Below the pieces are notes generated by a model. That model made no database searches. It was not told where the DNA came from and saw nothing but the letters and a program-made list of their open reading frames with translations. The position numbers were made by a program, and so were the translations under genes. Below are positions 31,149 to 38,649 of a DNA stretch of 64,000 bases, piece by piece (within the stretch, counting starts at the first letter, position 1; the number at the start of each line of letters is the position of its first letter). Source of the stretch: Streptomyces sp. MMG1533 (lineage in GTDB: Bacteria > Actinomycetota > Actinomycetes > Streptomycetales > Streptomycetaceae); contig NZ_LGDG01000001.1 of assembly GCF_001279775.1 (NCBI RefSeq), positions 62,001-126,000 of the forward strand, given 5' to 3'.

Positions 31149-31897
31149 CGCAGGTGCTGGACTACGACAAGGAGGCCGACGCCTACGACGCCAGCCGCGG
31201 CGGCGAGCCCAGAGCCGCCGCGGCTGCCGACGCGGTCCTCGGCCTGGTCCCCGTCGGTGCCCGCCGCCTTCTCGACGTCGCCTGCGGCACGGGGATCGTG
31301 ACCCGCCGCCTGGCGGCGGCCCGGCCCGGCCTGCGGGTGACGGGCGTGGACCTGACATACGGGATGGCCCGGTTGGCGGCCGCGCGGGTGCCCGGGGCGA
31401 TCGTTCTCGCGGACAGCCGTCGGCTGCCGTTCCCCGACGGGGCGTTCGACGCCGTCACCAGTGTGTGGCTGTTACACCTGCTCGACGGGCCCGGCGACGT
31501 CCGGGCGGTCGTCGCCGAGTGCGCTCGCGTGCTGCGGCCCGGCGGGGTGTACGTCACCACCGTGGACAAGGCCGCCGCACACGACGTGGGCAGTGACATC
31601 GACGCGGTTCTCGCGCCGCGCCCGCGCCGGCCGGCCCAGGACGCCGCCGGGACCGTCACGTCGTATGCAGTCGACTGCGGACTGGATCCGGCCGGTCGGG
31701 CCCACTTCCAGGGGTTTGGTCAGGGCCGCAGCCCGCGCAGCACGGTCGCGGATCTGCGGCGCGGCTGGTTCACGCGGCTGCCGCCCGGCGGTCCGCTCGC
31801 CGAACGGTTCGCCGCACGGCTACAGGCCCTGCCCGAACAGGACCGGCCGCGCGCCGACCCCGTGTTCACGGTGCTGGCGTTCCGGAAGGCCGGCTGA
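31145..31897 (+). CDS. SAM-dependent methyltransferase with TTA codon
   Basis: 250 residues. LLDVACGTGIVTRRLAAARPG (motif I), VTGVDLTYGM and AVTSVWLLHLLDGPGDV mark a Methyltransf_11-type enzyme of unknown substrate. Codon 110 is TTA (31472-31474), so translation may need the bldA tRNA, suggesting late-growth expression. The A/T-ending patch TCG TAT GCA GTC GAC TGC GGA CTG GAT (31659-31685) stands out. The 3' end overlaps the convergent DUF1579-like gene by 32 bp. Confidence 0.85.
   Translation: MTQVLDYDKEADAYDASRGGEPRAAAAADAVLGLVPVGARRLLDVACGTGIVTRRLAAARPGLRVTGVDLTYGMARLAAARVPGAIVLADSRRLPFPDGAFDAVTSVWLLHLLDGPGDVRAVVAECARVLRPGGVYVTTVDKAAAHDVGSDIDAVLAPRPRRPAQDAAGTVTSYAVDCGLDPAGRAHFQGFGQGRSPRSTVADLRRGWFTRLPPGGPLAERFAARLQALPEQDRPRADPVFTVLAFRKAG
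31659..31690. other. A/T-codon patch with CGTATGCAGTC word
   Basis: In the methyltransferase gene. The 11-mer CGTATGCAGTC (31662-31672) is shared with the GH48 gene patch at 40140-40150, although the two encode different residues on opposite strands. It is followed by the palindrome CAGTCGACTG. Confidence 0.45.
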
Positions 31898-32342
31898 AGT
31901 CCATGTGCCAGTTGGTCACCCAGGTGGCTCCGCCGTCCACCGAGAAGGCCTGCTCCCAGTGTGCCCCTGTCGCGGACACGTCCGCCCACACGAACCGGAC
32001 CCGCACGTCCTTCCCGTCGCACGTGTCATCGCCGTGGAACTCGCCGCGCCCGTTCTCGAAGCGGCCGATGACCGGCGGGAAGAGCCTTCCGGTGCTGCTG
32101 GAGGACCAGTTCAGCGACCACTGGCGCGCGTCGGGGTCGAACAGCCGCAGTGTCAGGCCCTTCGCCCCCAGATACGGCATGTCGATCTCGTCGATGTTGG
32201 CGGCCCCGTCGAACAGCGCCCAGCAGCGGTGCGTCGCCGGGAACTCCACCCAGTCGCTGTCGGGGTCCAGGAAGTCGGTGCGGCGGCGGTTGAGTACGTC
32301 CCACTCACCGTGGAAGAAGTCGAAGTCGTGCGGGCTGCTCAT
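31866..32342 (-). CDS. conserved hypothetical protein (DUF1579-like)
   Basis: 158 residues: FDFFHGEWDVLNRRRTDFL, then WALFDGAANIDEIDMPYLGAKGLTLRLFDPDARQWSLNWSSS and ATGAHWEQAFSVDGGATWVTNWHMDFSR. The W-rich single-domain layout resembles DUF1579/lipocalin-like beta-barrel proteins. Function unknown. Its ATG overlaps the stop of the upstream gene (ATGA) and both are divergent from the WYL regulator. Confidence 0.7.
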   Translation of the reverse strand: MSSPHDFDFFHGEWDVLNRRRTDFLDPDSDWVEFPATHRCWALFDGAANIDEIDMPYLGAKGLTLRLFDPDARQWSLNWSSSSTGRLFPPVIGRFENGRGEFHGDDTCDGKDVRVRFVWADVSATGAHWEQAFSVDGGATWVTNWHMDFSRPSGTPAP

Positions 32343-32818
32343 GAGCGGTCTCCGGTTGTTCCGTCGGGCAGGCAGTCGGACAAGTAGGCGTCCAGGTCAG
32401 GGACTTCGGGGGCGAGCAGGTGGCGCACCCAGGCATCGCGTTCGTGCAGGATCGGCGGCAGCTCCCAGACACAGCCGATCCACGGCAGGTCCGGCGTGAC
32501 GAAGTGCGTGGGATCGTCGTCCGGGCAGCCGAGGACGGGCTGACCGGCCGCGGCGCCCCGGAAGTGCAGGACGTTGTCCCACACCCAGCTGTACGCGTTC
32601 AGATAGGCGCCGTCGTCACCACCGCGGTGCAGCACCACGAACGTCGCCGGCGGCGTCCCGTCCTGCTCCGGCAGCAGCTCCGGCAGGATCTCGTACGCCG
32701 CCTTCTCCACGTCGGGTGCGATGCCCGCGGGGTCCGCGGTGACGTGGTAGCGCTTGATGCGCCGCCCCGCCACCTCGATCGGCGGCCGCACGGTCAGCAG
32801 TTTCTCCGTGAAAGCCAT
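32339..32818 (-). CDS. conserved hypothetical protein
   Basis: 159 residues without signal or membrane segment. An N-terminal TVRPPIEVAGRRIKRYHVTADP and a central PATFVVLHRGGDDGAYLNAYSWVWDNVLHFRGAAAG look like a compact beta-rich domain; no family name is recalled. First gene of a two-gene unit divergent from the WYL regulator, separated by 33 bp that are almost entirely the regulator's palindrome, so it is a probable regulatory target. Confidence 0.65.
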   Translation of the reverse strand: MAFTEKLLTVRPPIEVAGRRIKRYHVTADPAGIAPDVEKAAYEILPELLPEQDGTPPATFVVLHRGGDDGAYLNAYSWVWDNVLHFRGAAAGQPVLGCPDDDPTHFVTPDLPWIGCVWELPPILHERDAWVRHLLAPEVPDLDAYLSDCLPDGTTGDRS

Positions 32819-32834
32819 GACGCGACGCTAGGGC

Positions 32835-32865
32835 GACTTCACTGACATCCTGTGTCAGTGAAGTC
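32835..32865. promoter_or_regulatory. 13-bp-arm palindrome on the WYL gene start
   Basis: GACTTCACTGACA TCCTG TGTCAGTGAAGTC, perfect arms with a 5-nt spacer. It covers the GTG start codons (32852, 32858) of the WYL regulator and lies 17 bp from the divergent gene's ATG. TGACA-N-TGTCA cores are typical of YafY/WYL operators, so autoregulation of a divergent pair is likely. Confidence 0.75.
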
Positions 32866-33838
32866 GAGCCGACTGGTGTCCATCCTTCTCCTGCTCCAGG
32901 CCCGCGGCCGGATGACCGCCGCCGAGCTCGCCGAGGAACTGGAGGTCTCCGTCCGCACGGTCTACCGGGACGTCGAAGCGCTGAGTGCCGCCGGTGTCCC
33001 GCTGTACGGCGACGCTGGCCACGCCGGCGGCTACCGCCTCCTCGACGGCTACCGCACCCGCCTGACCGGCCTCACCGTGGGGGAGGCGCAGGCCCTGTTC
33101 CTCTCCGGAGCCCCCGGGCCCGCCGCCGACCTCGGGCTCGGTTCTGTCCTGGCCGCCGCCCAGCTCAAGGTCCGCGCCGCGCTGCCGCCGGAGCTGCGCG
33201 CCCAAGCCGACCGGATCAGCGGCCGCTTCCACCTCGACGCCCCGGGCTGGTACGCGGACGCGGACGAGACGCCGTACCTGTCTGCAGTAGCCGATGCGGT
33301 ATGGAACAACCATATCCTGCATATCGTATACCGTCGTTGGCGTACACCGACCGATGTGGAGCGTCGTCTGGAACCGTACGGACTGGTCCTGAAGGCAGGC
33401 CGCTGGTACGTCGTCGCCGGCCCCGGCCCGCGCACCTTCCGCGTCGACCAGATCCTCCAACTCGCCACCGAAGAAGAAGAGTTCACGCGCCCAGACGACT
33501 TCGACCTGACCGCTTACTGGACGGCCTACCAACGGGACTTCCACGCCCGGCTCAAGCAGGGCCAGGCGGTGGTACGCCTGGCGCCGGGCGTGAGACTCGC
33601 CAGGCAGGCAGAGGCAGAGGCAGAGGCAGAGGCAGAGGCCGACGGACGTACGGACGGAGACGGCTGGACCGTGGCCACGGTCCCCATCGAGTCCCTCGAC
33701 CACGCCCACGCCGAGTTCCTGCGCCTGGGCACCGGCATCGAGGTGCTCGAACCGCCGGAGCTGCGCGCGAAGATCGCCCGAACGATCGCCGAATTGGCCG
33801 AGAAGTACGGCAACTTGGGGATGCGTGGCGGCGACTGA
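32852..33838 (+). CDS. YafY-type WYL-domain transcriptional regulator
   Basis: 328 residues. N-terminal HTH (LLLLQARGRMTAAELAEELEVSVRTVYRDVEALSAAGVPLYG), WYL domain from about 140 (ILHIVYRRW, RRLEPYGLVLKAGRWYVVAG) and a WCX-like C-terminus. WYL proteins bind nucleic-acid or small-molecule ligands. No ribosome site precedes the GTG, and the start lies inside a palindrome, so a leaderless transcript is probable. Residues about 250-259 are an Ala-Glu repeat (hexamer GAGGCA). A long rare-codon patch covers 33281-33367. Confidence 0.88.
   Translation: MSVKSSRLVSILLLLQARGRMTAAELAEELEVSVRTVYRDVEALSAAGVPLYGDAGHAGGYRLLDGYRTRLTGLTVGEAQALFLSGAPGPAADLGLGSVLAAAQLKVRAALPPELRAQADRISGRFHLDAPGWYADADETPYLSAVADAVWNNHILHIVYRRWRTPTDVERRLEPYGLVLKAGRWYVVAGPGPRTFRVDQILQLATEEEEFTRPDDFDLTAYWTAYQRDFHARLKQGQAVVRLAPGVRLARQAEAEAEAEAEADGRTDGDGWTVATVPIESLDHAHAEFLRLGTGIEVLEPPELRAKIARTIAELAEKYGNLGMRGGD
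33281..33367. other. long A/T-codon patch in WYL gene
   Basis: About 29 codons with unusual synonyms (TCT GCA GTA, GAT GCG GTA, CAT ATC CTG CAT ATC GTA TAC CGT CGT, CGT ACA CCG, GAT). On the minus strand it contains GGTCGGTGTACGCC and GACGGTATACGATATGCAGGAT, words like those of other patches. Confidence 0.55.
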
Positions 33839-33879
33839 CGAGGAACGGAACCCGCCCGTGCTCCCAGGAGGTCTGACCC

Positions 33880-35778
33880 GTGCAGAACCCGCACCCGCAC
33901 CCTCGGTCGCACCCGCGCAAGCACCGCAGACGCCGAGTGCTCCTCTCGGCGGCCACCGCCGTCGCCGCCCTCGTCGGCGCCGGACTCACCACGACACTCG
34001 GCAGCGACATCGCCGAGGCCGCCACCGCCCGCCAGGTCGAGAAGCTCGACCGCGGTGTCGTCAGCGTGCACACCGACAGCGGCAACCTGATCAGCTGGCG
34101 CTGGCTCGGCACCGACCCGGGCGACGTCTCCTTCAACGTCTACCGGGCCGGCACGAAGGTCAACTCGACCCCGATCACCGGTTCCACGAACTACTTCCAC
34201 TCCGGCGCGCCCGCCCAGGCCGACTACACGGTCCGCGCGATCGTCGGCGGCGTGGAGCAGGCCGACTCCGTCCATGCAGTCCAACTCCGCACCGGTTACA
34301 TGGACGTGCCCATCACGCCGCCCGCCGGCGGTACCACACCCGACGGCGTCGCCTACACCTACGAGGCCAACGACGCCTCGGTCGCCGACCTGGACGGCGA
34401 CGGTGCGCTCGACTTCGTCCTCAAGTGGCAGCCCACCAACGCCAAGGACAACTCCCAGTCCGGCTACACCGGCAACACGATCGTCGACGGCGTCAAGCTC
34501 GACGGCACCCGGCTGTGGCGCATCGACCTGGGCCGCAACATCCGTTCAGGCGCCCATTACACGCAGTTCCAGGCATACGACTACGACGGCGACGGCAAGG
34601 CCGAGCTCGCCATGAAGACGGCCGACGGCACGGTCGACGGAACCGGCACGGTCATCGGCAGCTCGTCGGCCGACTACCGCAACTCCAGCGGCTACGTGCT
34701 GTCCGGCCCCGAGTACCTGACCATGTTCAACGGCCAGACCGGCAAGGCGATGCAGAGCGTCGACTACGTCCCGGCCCGCGGCACGGTCTCGTCGTGGGGC
34801 GACTCGTACGGCAACCGGGTCGACCGCTTCCTCGCGGGAACGGCGTATCTGGACGGCGCACGCCCCTCCCTGATCATGGCGCGCGGCTACTACACCCGAA
34901 CGGTCATCGCCGCCTGGGACTGGCGAGGTGGCGCCTTCACCCGCCGCTGGACCTTCGACACCAACTCCTCCACCAACAGCGGCAAGGGCTACGACGGTCA
35001 GGGCTCCCACAGCCTCTCCGTCGGGGATGTCGACAACGACGGCAAGGACGAGATCGTCTACGGCGCGATGGCCGTCGACGACAACGGCAACGGCCTGTGG
35101 ACCACGAAGACCGGTCACGGCGACGCCCAGCACCTGGGCGACCTCGACCCCTCGCACGCGGGCTTGGAGTACTTCAAGGTGTCGGAGTCGACGAGTCAGC
35201 CCGCCGAGCTGTACATCAACCCGGCCAACGGCACGGTCAATTGGCGCCTGGCCGCCTGCTGCGACAACGGACGCGGTGTGGCGGGCGACATCTGGGCCGG
35301 CAACGACGGTGCCGAAGTGTGGTCCGCCTCCGACACGTCCGTCCGCGACGAGGCCGGCGCCACCAAGGGCCGCGAACCGTCCTCCGTCAACTTCCTGTCC
35401 TGGTGGGACGGCGACACCGTCCGCGAACTCCTCGACGGTACGCACATCGACAAGTACGGCACATCCTCCGACACCCGCCTGCTGACCGGCTCCGGCGTCC
35501 ACTCCAACAACAGCACCAAGGCGACGCCGTCCCTCTCCGGCGACATCATCGGCGACTGGCGCGAGGAGGTCGTCTGGCCGACGTCGAACAACACGGCGCT
35601 GCGGATCTACTCGACCCCGACGGAGACCAGCACCAAGATCACGACCCTGCTGCACGACACGATGTACCGCACCGGCCTCGCATGGCAGAACACTGCATAC
35701 AACCAACCGCCGCACCCGAGCTTCTTCATCGGCAACGGGATGGCGACGGCACCCAGGCCGACGGTCTACACCCCGTGA
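33880..35778 (+). CDS. PL11 rhamnogalacturonan lyase, secreted
   Basis: 632 residues. A basic leader (KHRRRRVLLSAATAVAALVGAGLTTTLGSDIAEA) is a signal peptide, probably with a Tat-like RR context. The mature protein has the PL11 features RQVEKLDRGVVSVHTDSGNLISWRWLGTD, Ca-binding-like DLDGDG and DYDGDGKAEL loops, and the conserved end LAWQNTAYNQPPHPSFF. It cleaves rhamnogalacturonan I in pectin by beta-elimination. No CBM is present. AGGAGG precedes the GTG start. It shares a strong bidirectional terminator with GH74. Confidence 0.9.
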   Translation: MQNPHPHPRSHPRKHRRRRVLLSAATAVAALVGAGLTTTLGSDIAEAATARQVEKLDRGVVSVHTDSGNLISWRWLGTDPGDVSFNVYRAGTKVNSTPITGSTNYFHSGAPAQADYTVRAIVGGVEQADSVHAVQLRTGYMDVPITPPAGGTTPDGVAYTYEANDASVADLDGDGALDFVLKWQPTNAKDNSQSGYTGNTIVDGVKLDGTRLWRIDLGRNIRSGAHYTQFQAYDYDGDGKAELAMKTADGTVDGTGTVIGSSSADYRNSSGYVLSGPEYLTMFNGQTGKAMQSVDYVPARGTVSSWGDSYGNRVDRFLAGTAYLDGARPSLIMARGYYTRTVIAAWDWRGGAFTRRWTFDTNSSTNSGKGYDGQGSHSLSVGDVDNDGKDEIVYGAMAVDDNGNGLWTTKTGHGDAQHLGDLDPSHAGLEYFKVSESTSQPAELYINPANGTVNWRLAACCDNGRGVAGDIWAGNDGAEVWSASDTSVRDEAGATKGREPSSVNFLSWWDGDTVRELLDGTHIDKYGTSSDTRLLTGSGVHSNNSTKATPSLSGDIIGDWREEVVWPTSNNTALRIYSTPTETSTKITTLLHDTMYRTGLAWQNTAYNQPPHPSFFIGNGMATAPRPTVYTP

Positions 35779-35782
35779 ACGA

Positions 35783-35820
35783 CGGTGGGTGCGTGCTCCT
35801 CGGGGAGCACGCACCCACCG
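35783..35820. terminator. 17-bp-stem bidirectional terminator
   Basis: CGGTGGGTGCGTGCTCC / GGAGCACGCACCCACCG, perfect 17-bp stem, loop TCGG, 4 bp after the PL11 stop and 19 bp from the end of convergent GH74. Confidence 0.92.
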
Positions 35821-35839
35821 CACCTCGGTCTCCTGCCCG

Positions 35840-38497
35840 TCAATTCACCGTGCAGGTCTGATCGCCCAGCTTGAACGCCGCCGGTTTCGTGTTCGACCCC
35901 GACCAGCTCCCCGTGAACCCGAAGCCCACCGACGAACCGGCCGCCACGTTGGCGTTCCAGCCGACGTTCTTGGCCGTCACGGCCGTACCCGACTGCGACG
36001 TCTCGGCGTTCCAGGCCTGGGTCACCTTCTGGCCGTCCGGGAAGGTCCAGCCAAGTGACCATCCGCTCCAGGCAGTTGATCCGTTGTTGGTCAGCTGTAC
36101 GTCCGCCTGGAAGCCGCCCGACCACTGGTTGGTGACCTTGTACGTCACCGTGCAGGCGCCGGTCGGAGTCGGATCGGGATCAGGCCCCGGATCCGTTCCG
36201 CCGCCCGTGTCGGAGCTTTCGCCGTAGATGACGCCGCGGCCGTTCGTCGCCACGTACACACGGCCGTACACCCGCGGGTCACCAGTGATCGCCCCGCCCG
36301 TCCAACCCCACTCGTGGGCATCGTCGTTGATACGGGTCCAGGTCGCGCCCTTGTCGGTGGAACGGAAGATACCGCGTACTCCGCCGATCTTCGCGCTGGT
36401 GTAGAGCGTCTGGTACGACGCCCCCGTCGCCGCCTTGCCGAAGCCGATCGTGTCGGCCTGCTCGACGCCCGAGAGCTTGGTGAAGGTCGTGCCGCCGTCC
36501 GTGGAGTGCCACAGACCGTACGCGCCGTCGCTCGCACCGCCCGCCAGCCACACGTCGCCCTTGGTGCCGGGCAGTGCTTTGAAGCGGACGCTGTCACCGG
36601 CGGGCAGGCCGGTCGCCGAGGACGCGGTGAAGGTCGCGCCGCCGTCCGAACTGACGTAGAACTTCCCGGACTTGAAGCCGTAGAAGGTCTTGGGGTCCAC
36701 CCGGTCCGACTCGACGATCGCGCCGGCCGGGATGCCGCTGGAGGCCGCCCAGGACGAGCCGAACCCCGTCGTGTACTGGACACCCGTGCCCGCGGGGCTC
36801 CACACGAACCCGCTGCCGTCGGCCGCCGCCGCGACCGTGCCGCCGCCGCTGACGCCCGAAGGGTCGGTCCCCGCGAACCAGTTGGCGCCGTTGTCCGTCG
36901 AGAACGCGATGTGCGGCCCCGAGTCGAGGTTGCCGACCCGGACCACCGTGTTCGGGTTGGTCTCGGCGAAGTCCAGACTCGTCGTCGAGGTGAAGTTCGG
37001 CGAGGTGAACATCATCGACGGGACCTTCGTCAGGTCCGTGTGCCGGAAGCCGCCGATGTCCCCGAGGGCGCTGAGCAGTGGAGCGCCCGAGGGCGGCGAC
37101 GCGAGGTCGTTGACCGCCGTCTCCTCCAGGCCCTGCACCATCGGCTTGATGGTGAACTGGCTCCCGCCGTCCCAGTTGGTCAGGTTCTCCGTGCCGTAGA
37201 CCGTCGCGCCCGTCCCGTACATCATGCGGTTGGAGTCGAACGGGTCGATCTCCAGCGACTCGGTCATCCAGCCGAGCTTCGGGGCCTGCTCGGGCGGCGA
37301 GGGGTTCGCGCCCCAGGTCAGCCACGGGGAGGACGAAACGTCCATGGTGTAGCGGTTCGAGCGATTGGGGTACGACGTGTAGTCCCACGCCTTCGTCCAG
37401 GTCCCGCCGCTGTCCGTGGAGCGGAAGATCTGCGTGTCAGGCCACCAGGAACTGTATGCGGTGGCCATGACGGTGCCGGGCTTCTGCCGGTCCACCGTCA
37501 GCCCGCTGAAGCCGTAGTAGGTGTCGGCCTCGGCGACCGGGCTGATGTTCGTCCAGGTGCCGGTCGCGGTCGCGTACCGCCACAGCTGGCCCTTGCCGCC
37601 GTCGTACGGGCCGCCCTTGTCGCTGTATGCCAAATACAGAAAACCGTTCGCCGCATCCAGTACACCCTTGTGCGCGAGGTATCCCGTCGGCTGTCCGGCG
37701 AGCCGCGTCCAGGTCGCGCCCGCGTCCGTGGAGCGGTACACCGCGTTGTCCTTGTCGGCGACCCCGACGTAGATCGTCTTCGTCGCGTTCCCGGACGTAC
37801 CCGTCGACTCGTCGAAGGTGACCCAGACGATGCCCTGGTTGTCGCTGGCGTAGCCGCTGGTGTCGCTCGGATCCTGGGCGTAGTTGCCGACGTTGGGGAA
37901 GTTCGCCACCTGCGACCATGTGACGCCGGAGTCCGTCGACCGCCACAGGCCCTTGCCGCTCGGCGCGCCCAGATACAGGACGCTGTTCTTGTTCGGGTCG
38001 ATCGCCAGGCGCTCGCCCATGCCCCGGCCGGGCATGTTGCCGCCCAGCTTGAAGGGCAGGTCGGTCTTCTGCCAGCTGGCGCCCCGGTCGGAGGACCTGA
38101 GCACGGCCCCGTTGCCCGGATCCCAGCTGTTCGTGTACGTGCCGACGGCCGCGTACACCTTGTTCGGGTCCACGGAATCCGACGCCAGACCGGCCACGCC
38201 CGTGTGTCCCCAGTCGTCCCAGCCGACCGAGTCCAGCAGAGGCGTCCAGGTCTTCGTCGACTCCTGCCAGCGGTAGGCGCCGCCGATGTCGGTGCGGGCG
38301 TAGGCGAGGTTCTTCTCGGTGCGGTTGAAGACGATGCCGGGGACGAATCCGCCGCCATCGATGCGCGCGTTCTTCCAGGTGTACGTGTCGGCGGCGATCG
38401 CCGGCTTCGCGGTGTCGGCGGCGAGTGCGGGCGGGGTGCCCGCGAGCAGTCCGGCCGCCAGTGCCAGCACTGCCGTGAGGATGCGGGTTCTTCGCAC
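35840..38497 (-). CDS. GH74 xyloglucanase with C-terminal CBM2
   Basis: 885 residues. Signal peptide ends ...LLAGTPPALAA; then a GH74 double beta-propeller with repeated Asp-box-like units (STDSGVTWSQV, SSDRGASWQK, STDAGATWTRL) and conserved FVPGIVFNRTEKNLAYARTDIGGAYRWQ; a Pro/Asp/Thr linker (TDPGPDPDPTP); and CBM2 (CTVTYKVTNQWSGGF...). It hydrolyses xyloglucan backbones outside the cell. GTG start behind GGAAGG. Rare-codon patches occur at 37449-37465 and 37621-37689. Downstream of GH48 on the same strand, with a 152-bp gap. Confidence 0.93.
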   Translation of the reverse strand: MRRTRILTAVLALAAGLLAGTPPALAADTAKPAIAADTYTWKNARIDGGGFVPGIVFNRTEKNLAYARTDIGGAYRWQESTKTWTPLLDSVGWDDWGHTGVAGLASDSVDPNKVYAAVGTYTNSWDPGNGAVLRSSDRGASWQKTDLPFKLGGNMPGRGMGERLAIDPNKNSVLYLGAPSGKGLWRSTDSGVTWSQVANFPNVGNYAQDPSDTSGYASDNQGIVWVTFDESTGTSGNATKTIYVGVADKDNAVYRSTDAGATWTRLAGQPTGYLAHKGVLDAANGFLYLAYSDKGGPYDGGKGQLWRYATATGTWTNISPVAEADTYYGFSGLTVDRQKPGTVMATAYSSWWPDTQIFRSTDSGGTWTKAWDYTSYPNRSNRYTMDVSSSPWLTWGANPSPPEQAPKLGWMTESLEIDPFDSNRMMYGTGATVYGTENLTNWDGGSQFTIKPMVQGLEETAVNDLASPPSGAPLLSALGDIGGFRHTDLTKVPSMMFTSPNFTSTTSLDFAETNPNTVVRVGNLDSGPHIAFSTDNGANWFAGTDPSGVSGGGTVAAAADGSGFVWSPAGTGVQYTTGFGSSWAASSGIPAGAIVESDRVDPKTFYGFKSGKFYVSSDGGATFTASSATGLPAGDSVRFKALPGTKGDVWLAGGASDGAYGLWHSTDGGTTFTKLSGVEQADTIGFGKAATGASYQTLYTSAKIGGVRGIFRSTDKGATWTRINDDAHEWGWTGGAITGDPRVYGRVYVATNGRGVIYGESSDTGGGTDPGPDPDPTPTGACTVTYKVTNQWSGGFQADVQLTNNGSTAWSGWSLGWTFPDGQKVTQAWNAETSQSGTAVTAKNVGWNANVAAGSSVGFGFTGSWSGSNTKPAAFKLGDQTCTVN
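37621..37689. other. A/T-codon patch in GH74
   Basis: On the coding strand GGT GTA CTG GAT ... GGT TTT CTG TAT TTG GCA TAC, over the conserved HKGVL...LYLAYSD peptide. CCAGTACACCC (37657-37667) also occurs in the fdhD patch at 61591-61601. Confidence 0.5.
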
Positions 38498-38649
38498 GGT
38501 GGGGGACCTTCCTTTCGGGAGGGCCTTTCGGGGGGCCTTTCAGGAGGGGAGCGTGCGAGGACCGGGCGGCCCCCAGTGCGGGTGGGGGCCGCCCGGCCTG
38601 GGCCCTGTCGTCAGGTGACAGGGCCTGCACGCGGAGCGTCAGCGGGGAC

